Shown here in pieces: positions 61,201 through 64,000 of a DNA stretch of 64,000 bases. The number at the start of each line of letters is the position of its first letter. Positions within the stretch are counted from its first letter, which is position 1. Position numbers and translations under genes: made by a program. The stretch spans positions 62,001-126,000 of the forward strand of contig CBDHFQ010000041.1 in NCBI GenBank assembly GCA_965262565.1, read 5' to 3'. The notes under the pieces are model-generated. The model saw only the letters and a program-made list of their open reading frames with translations. It was not told where the DNA came from and ran no database searches. The DNA comes from CBDHFQ01 sp965262565. GTDB taxonomy: Bacteria > Bacteroidota > Bacteroidia > J057.

Positions 61201-61773
61201 TTATTCTGAAATTCCAAATAATTCCATGACAGCATCATAATCAGAATAGTCTATTCCTTTCTTTTCAAGCGGTGTAGCCTGAGCTACGATAATTCTGAAG
61301 GTCCCCTCGAAGGCAGTGGAGCCACGATCATTGGCAATACTTCTCAATTCCACAAATCCTAATCCATAAATGTAATCTAACACTTCAATGAATTCTTCCC
61401 CTGCTACATTATTAACTTCAGTAAATGGAAGAAAGAACCACGGATCGACATCATTCGCTCTATAATACACCAGGACTATTCCGTTTTCTACGATATCAGC
61501 GGTAATTTCAGGCACTTCAATGTTGAGAAATAGAAAATGCCCATCATCGCCTACTTCTCCTACGCTCGACCAATCAGTAGAAAATACGGAAAACTTAATG
61601 CTAAATGTAGCGCTTTCTCCAGCAGGTCCCTGAGGTCCTGAGGGTCCTTGGGGACCAGGAGGGCCCACGGGACCTACCGGACCTACATCTCCCTCACAAG
61701 ATGCTAAAAAGAAAAGTGCCGCTATCATAAGTGGATATAATGCCCATCGACGAGATGGTTGAAAATGGTTCAT
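61201..61773 (-). CDS. Lipoprotein with a short collagen-like repeat
   Basis: The 190-residue protein starts with a lipoprotein signal (LYPLMIAALFFLASC, lipid cysteine 27). A run of nine G-x-y triplets follows immediately (GDVGPVGPVGPPGPQGPSG and so on), as in the short collagen-like stretch of Bacteroidota lipoproteins. The rest (~55-190) is a strand-rich domain with FLFLNIEVPEITADIVENG and EGTFRIIVAQATP and is not assigned. The collagen stretch would lift the globular domain off the membrane. Probably a single gene. Confidence 0.85.
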   Translation of the reverse strand: MNHFQPSRRWALYPLMIAALFFLASCEGDVGPVGPVGPPGPQGPSGPQGPAGESATFSIKFSVFSTDWSSVGEVGDDGHFLFLNIEVPEITADIVENGIVLVYYRANDVDPWFFLPFTEVNNVAGEEFIEVLDYIYGLGFVELRSIANDRGSTAFEGTFRIIVAQATPLEKKGIDYSDYDAVMELFGISE

Positions 61774-62008
61774 AATGTTTAAATTTTCAGAAATGACTCA
61801 ATTAATAGTGGAATGTACAGAATTCTTGTGAATCATTAATGTCTGTATGTGTATAGGTGTAGGCTAAATATTCCTCTGAGTATTTTTTCCATAAATACGT
61901 GCAGAGTTCTATGTGCGAATTGAAAGGTCGAAAATTGTCAATGTAAGTTATTGCCTCAAAAGGAATTTTACTATATTAGTTGATAATAAGACTACTACTC
62001 GACTTTAT

Positions 62009-62614
62009 ATGATTGGACCTACGACATGTCCCTGCATTGCTGATGAAGGACTTCTTTGGAAGTATTTCAAGGAAGGTCATGAAAATGCACTATCCCAAAT
62101 TTATCTTTCATACTATTCCACCTTATACAATTACGCTTACAAAATTTGTGGTAATACTGAGTTAGCTGAAGATTGTATCCAGGATATGTTTACGGCTCTT
62201 TGGACGAGAAGAAAACAATTAGGGAATGCTCATTCTATTAAGGCATACTTAATTGCCTGCTTGCGAAGAAGAGTTATAGCCTCTATTATCCAGCGGGACA
62301 AAATGCGTTCTGATTCTGTTCAAATAGCAGAAAATCAGCCAGACATTGTTTTTTCTCCTGAAGACTTCCTGATTATTCAGGAAACTTCAGAGATGCAAAA
62401 GAATCAGTTGGTGAAAAGTCTAAATAAGCTGACGAGGAGACAGCGGGAAGTCATCTACCTTAGGTATTACGATGAATTATCATATAAAGAGATATCAGAG
62501 ATATTGAATATCAATTATCAATCGGTCATTAACATTCTTCATCGCTCTTATCAGGTGTTGAAAAAAAGTCATGCCCTAAAGCAGATTGCTAATATTTCTC
62601 CTCTTTCGAATTGA
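62009..62614 (+). CDS. ECF-type RNA polymerase sigma factor
   Basis: The 201-residue protein has region 2 (IYLSYYSTLYNYAYKICGNTELAEDCIQDMFTALW, which recognises the -10 box) and region 4 (LNKLTRRQREVIYLRYYDELSYKEISEILNINYQSVINILHRSYQVLKK, helix-turn-helix for the -35). The ATG at 62009 gives a typical length; an open frame back to a GTG at 61913 adds 32 poorly conserved residues. It is followed by a FecR-type anti-sigma gene and a SusC-like receptor, the standard Bacteroidota arrangement in which substrate binding outside triggers the sigma factor. Confidence 0.9.
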   Translation: MIGPTTCPCIADEGLLWKYFKEGHENALSQIYLSYYSTLYNYAYKICGNTELAEDCIQDMFTALWTRRKQLGNAHSIKAYLIACLRRRVIASIIQRDKMRSDSVQIAENQPDIVFSPEDFLIIQETSEMQKNQLVKSLNKLTRRQREVIYLRYYDELSYKEISEILNINYQSVINILHRSYQVLKKSHALKQIANISPLSN

Positions 62615-62728
62615 AAGGAGTAAGGATTTAAAAGAATTAATAAATATTGAAAAATAAATGAGTAGTAATTATATGAATGTCATTCTACTCTAATAGACAG
62701 GTCAACTACGAATCGCACTACTACTCGT

Positions 62729-63736
62729 ATGAATAAAGGAGGTAAATATGAGGATCCAGATTCCAGGAAGTACCTTTTCTGGGATATTACAGATCATTCA
62801 AAAATTGATGAGGATGATCATACCCAACTTTACAAAGGATGGAGATTAAGGAGAAAAACAGTCCCTGAGTATCACGTAGTAGAAAAACTTGATCATTTAC
62901 TCAATAGGTTACCCCTTGAAGATTCTAATCCTACATTTTATTCTTCTTCCCAACATAAAAACCGAAAGTTCTATTTAGTTGCATTTATTGCCCTTTGTTT
63001 ATTGATAACATCCAGTTATTATTTCTTTATTCTACCAGAACATAAAATAACTATCACCACCCATTCTGATGAAGAAAAGGTAGTATTGTTGCCAGACAGT
63101 TCTTCGGTAGTACTGAATACTTCTTCTACCTTATCTTATTATTCCAGCTGGAATTCGTCTAAGCCGAGAGAAATCTGGCTGGAGGGAGAAGCATATTTTG
63201 ATATTCGAAATTATTCAGGAGGGCGGAATTTCAGACCCTATCATAAATGTGTTATTCATACCAGTGATGTAACCGTGGAAGTCCTGGGCACTCAGCTAAA
63301 TATACGCGATAGAGATGGAGATACTCAGGTAGAGTTAAAAGATGGAAAGGTAAAGCTCCAATCTAAATTATTTTCGGATCAAAACATCTACATGAAGCCT
63401 GGAGATCGGGTATCCTATTCAAAAATGTCTAATACGTGGATCAAAAAGGAAATTGAGCAGACAGAAGTAGCTAGCTGGAAAGATAGTCTATTCCATTTTG
63501 TGAATATTCCTGTTAGTGAATTGGCTCAAGAAATCAGTGATTTATACAATATAGAAACTCGCATTGAAGGGGAAGAGGTCGGGGATAGAAAACTCACTAT
63601 TCATTTGCCAGTAAGTAACTTAGATATTCTTTTGAAAGGAATAGCGTCTGCACTGAAAATAAATATCGCATACGAAAAAAGTTTAAATTTAATCATAATA
63701 AAAGATTCCGATGTTAAAAGCGTCGGAGAAAATTAA
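62729..63736 (+). CDS. FecR-family anti-sigma factor/regulator
   Basis: The 335-residue inner-membrane protein has a ~85-residue cytoplasmic N-terminus, one membrane helix at ~86-103 (FYLVAFIALCLLITSSYYFFI), a periplasmic FecR domain at ~110-220 and a DUF4974-type C-terminal domain. FecR-domain marks are VVLLPDSSSVVLNTSSTLSY, IWLEGEAYFDI and VTVEVLGTQLNIRD. The C-terminal mark is HFVNIPVSELAQEISDLYNIETR...ILLKGIASALKI. It would hold the sigma factor upstream inactive until the SusC-like receptor signals. It starts 114 bases after the sigma-factor stop and 45 bases before the receptor gene. Confidence 0.92.
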   Translation: MNKGGKYEDPDSRKYLFWDITDHSKIDEDDHTQLYKGWRLRRKTVPEYHVVEKLDHLLNRLPLEDSNPTFYSSSQHKNRKFYLVAFIALCLLITSSYYFFILPEHKITITTHSDEEKVVLLPDSSSVVLNTSSTLSYYSSWNSSKPREIWLEGEAYFDIRNYSGGRNFRPYHKCVIHTSDVTVEVLGTQLNIRDRDGDTQVELKDGKVKLQSKLFSDQNIYMKPGDRVSYSKMSNTWIKKEIEQTEVASWKDSLFHFVNIPVSELAQEISDLYNIETRIEGEEVGDRKLTIHLPVSNLDILLKGIASALKINIAYEKSLNLIIIKDSDVKSVGEN

Positions 63737-63781
63737 CCTGTTAATCCAACAAATTTATTTCAATAATTGACTGTATGAGCT

Positions 63782-64000
63782 ATGAAAATTACTATCGTTA
63801 AACATGTTCGTACGCTGATGCTTTGTGCTGGTTTATTGCTGGGGTTTTCCGGTAATATTGCTGCTCAGGAGTTAGCGTTAGGGCTTGCAAGTTCCACTAC
63901 CTCTATACTATCTACGGATAAGTATCAGCAAATGGATCTTGGCCAGGCTCTTGAAAAATTGAGAACTCAAAAGTCAGTTTATTTGATTTTTGAGAGCAAT
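63782..64000 (+). CDS. SusC/RagA-type TonB-dependent receptor, N-terminal part (cut by window edge)
   Basis: The first 73 residues are visible. They hold a signal peptide (RTLMLCAGLLLGFSGNIAAQ) and the beginning of a secretin/TonB N-terminal signalling domain (QMDLGQALEKLRTQKSVYLIFESN). This domain occurs in receptors that signal to FecR. With the ECF sigma and FecR genes upstream, this is almost surely the outer-membrane receptor of the unit. A SusD-like partner is expected just outside the window. Confidence 0.85.
   Translation, partial: MKITIVKHVRTLMLCAGLLLGFSGNIAAQELALGLASSTTSILSTDKYQQMDLGQALEKLRTQKSVYLIFESN

Noticed and set aside
62741..62760. Purine-rich AAAGGAGG with a second ATG after the FecR start
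   Set aside because: The second ATG at 62748 is out of frame with FecR and leads to no sensible product.

Overview
The window is an AT-rich chromosomal segment of a Bacteroidota bacterium, most likely of the Cytophagales or a close relative. The evidence is a type IX secretion (T9SS) sorting domain at the left edge, a gliding-motility-type C-terminal domain on a giant PKD protein, the engB / menG / porT neighbourhood, a DUF4295 gene next to rpmG, a futalosine-type menaquinone pathway, CruF/CrtD-type carotenoid genes, and an ECF sigma / FecR / SusC triad at the right edge. No tRNA, rRNA, CRISPR array, insertion sequence or integrase was seen.

Layout. 1-6 kb: T9SS cargo end, enolase, omega-amidase-like nitrilase, two small unknown or DinB-like genes, GreA-like factor, EngB, MenG/UbiE. 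6-15 kb: PorT, LysM/BON protein, mqnA, histidine phosphatase and mqnE (menaquinone), a beta-helix lipoprotein, then a carotenoid group (CruF-like, outer-membrane barrel, CrtD-like). 14.9-15.8 kb looks empty but holds two short reading frames, one a 48-residue membrane microprotein preceded by two direct repeats 21 bp apart. 15.8-30.8 kb, all on the minus strand: GH13 enzyme, FabH-like enzyme, VWA protein, DUF4105 protein, a large unusual protein with a kinase-like tail, two M24 aminopeptidases P, TonB. 30.9-38.7 kb: amino-acid permease, a short transcription unit with a boxA-like element and a strong terminator, cytochrome c, lytic transglycosylase, barrel/lipoprotein pair, DUF4295 and rpmG. 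38.8-46.5 kb: a plus-strand defence cluster of McrB, McrC and a 1564-residue SF1 helicase with a C-terminal restriction-endonuclease-like domain. 46.5-55.7 kb: phasin-like protein, YkuD transpeptidase, Tat-exported oxidoreductase, and a nitrogen block (porin, AmtB, eukaryote-type glutamine synthetase). 56-64 kb: giant adhesin-like T9SS protein, NifU-like and Mrp Fe-S proteins, collagen-like lipoprotein, ECF sigma factor, FecR and the start of a SusC receptor.

How the genes work together. MqnA and MqnE make early futalosine-pathway intermediates, and MenG performs the last methylation of menaquinone. PorT serves the T9SS that would export the proteins at the left edge and at 56-59 kb. AmtB and glutamine synthetase take up and assimilate ammonium. 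McrB/McrC plus the helicase-nuclease look like a restriction or defence unit.

Best candidates for undescribed biology: the 847-residue protein at 23.9-26.4 kb, whose C-terminus resembles a RIO-like kinase lacking both catalytic aspartates and whose N-terminus faintly resembles an actin/Hsp70 fold; the helicase-nuclease coupled to McrBC; and the two cryptic short transcription units at 15.3-15.75 kb and 32.6-32.8 kb. Promoter calls use the Bacteroidota -7 motif TAnnTTTG read by eye. Family assignments come from motif recognition without database searches.
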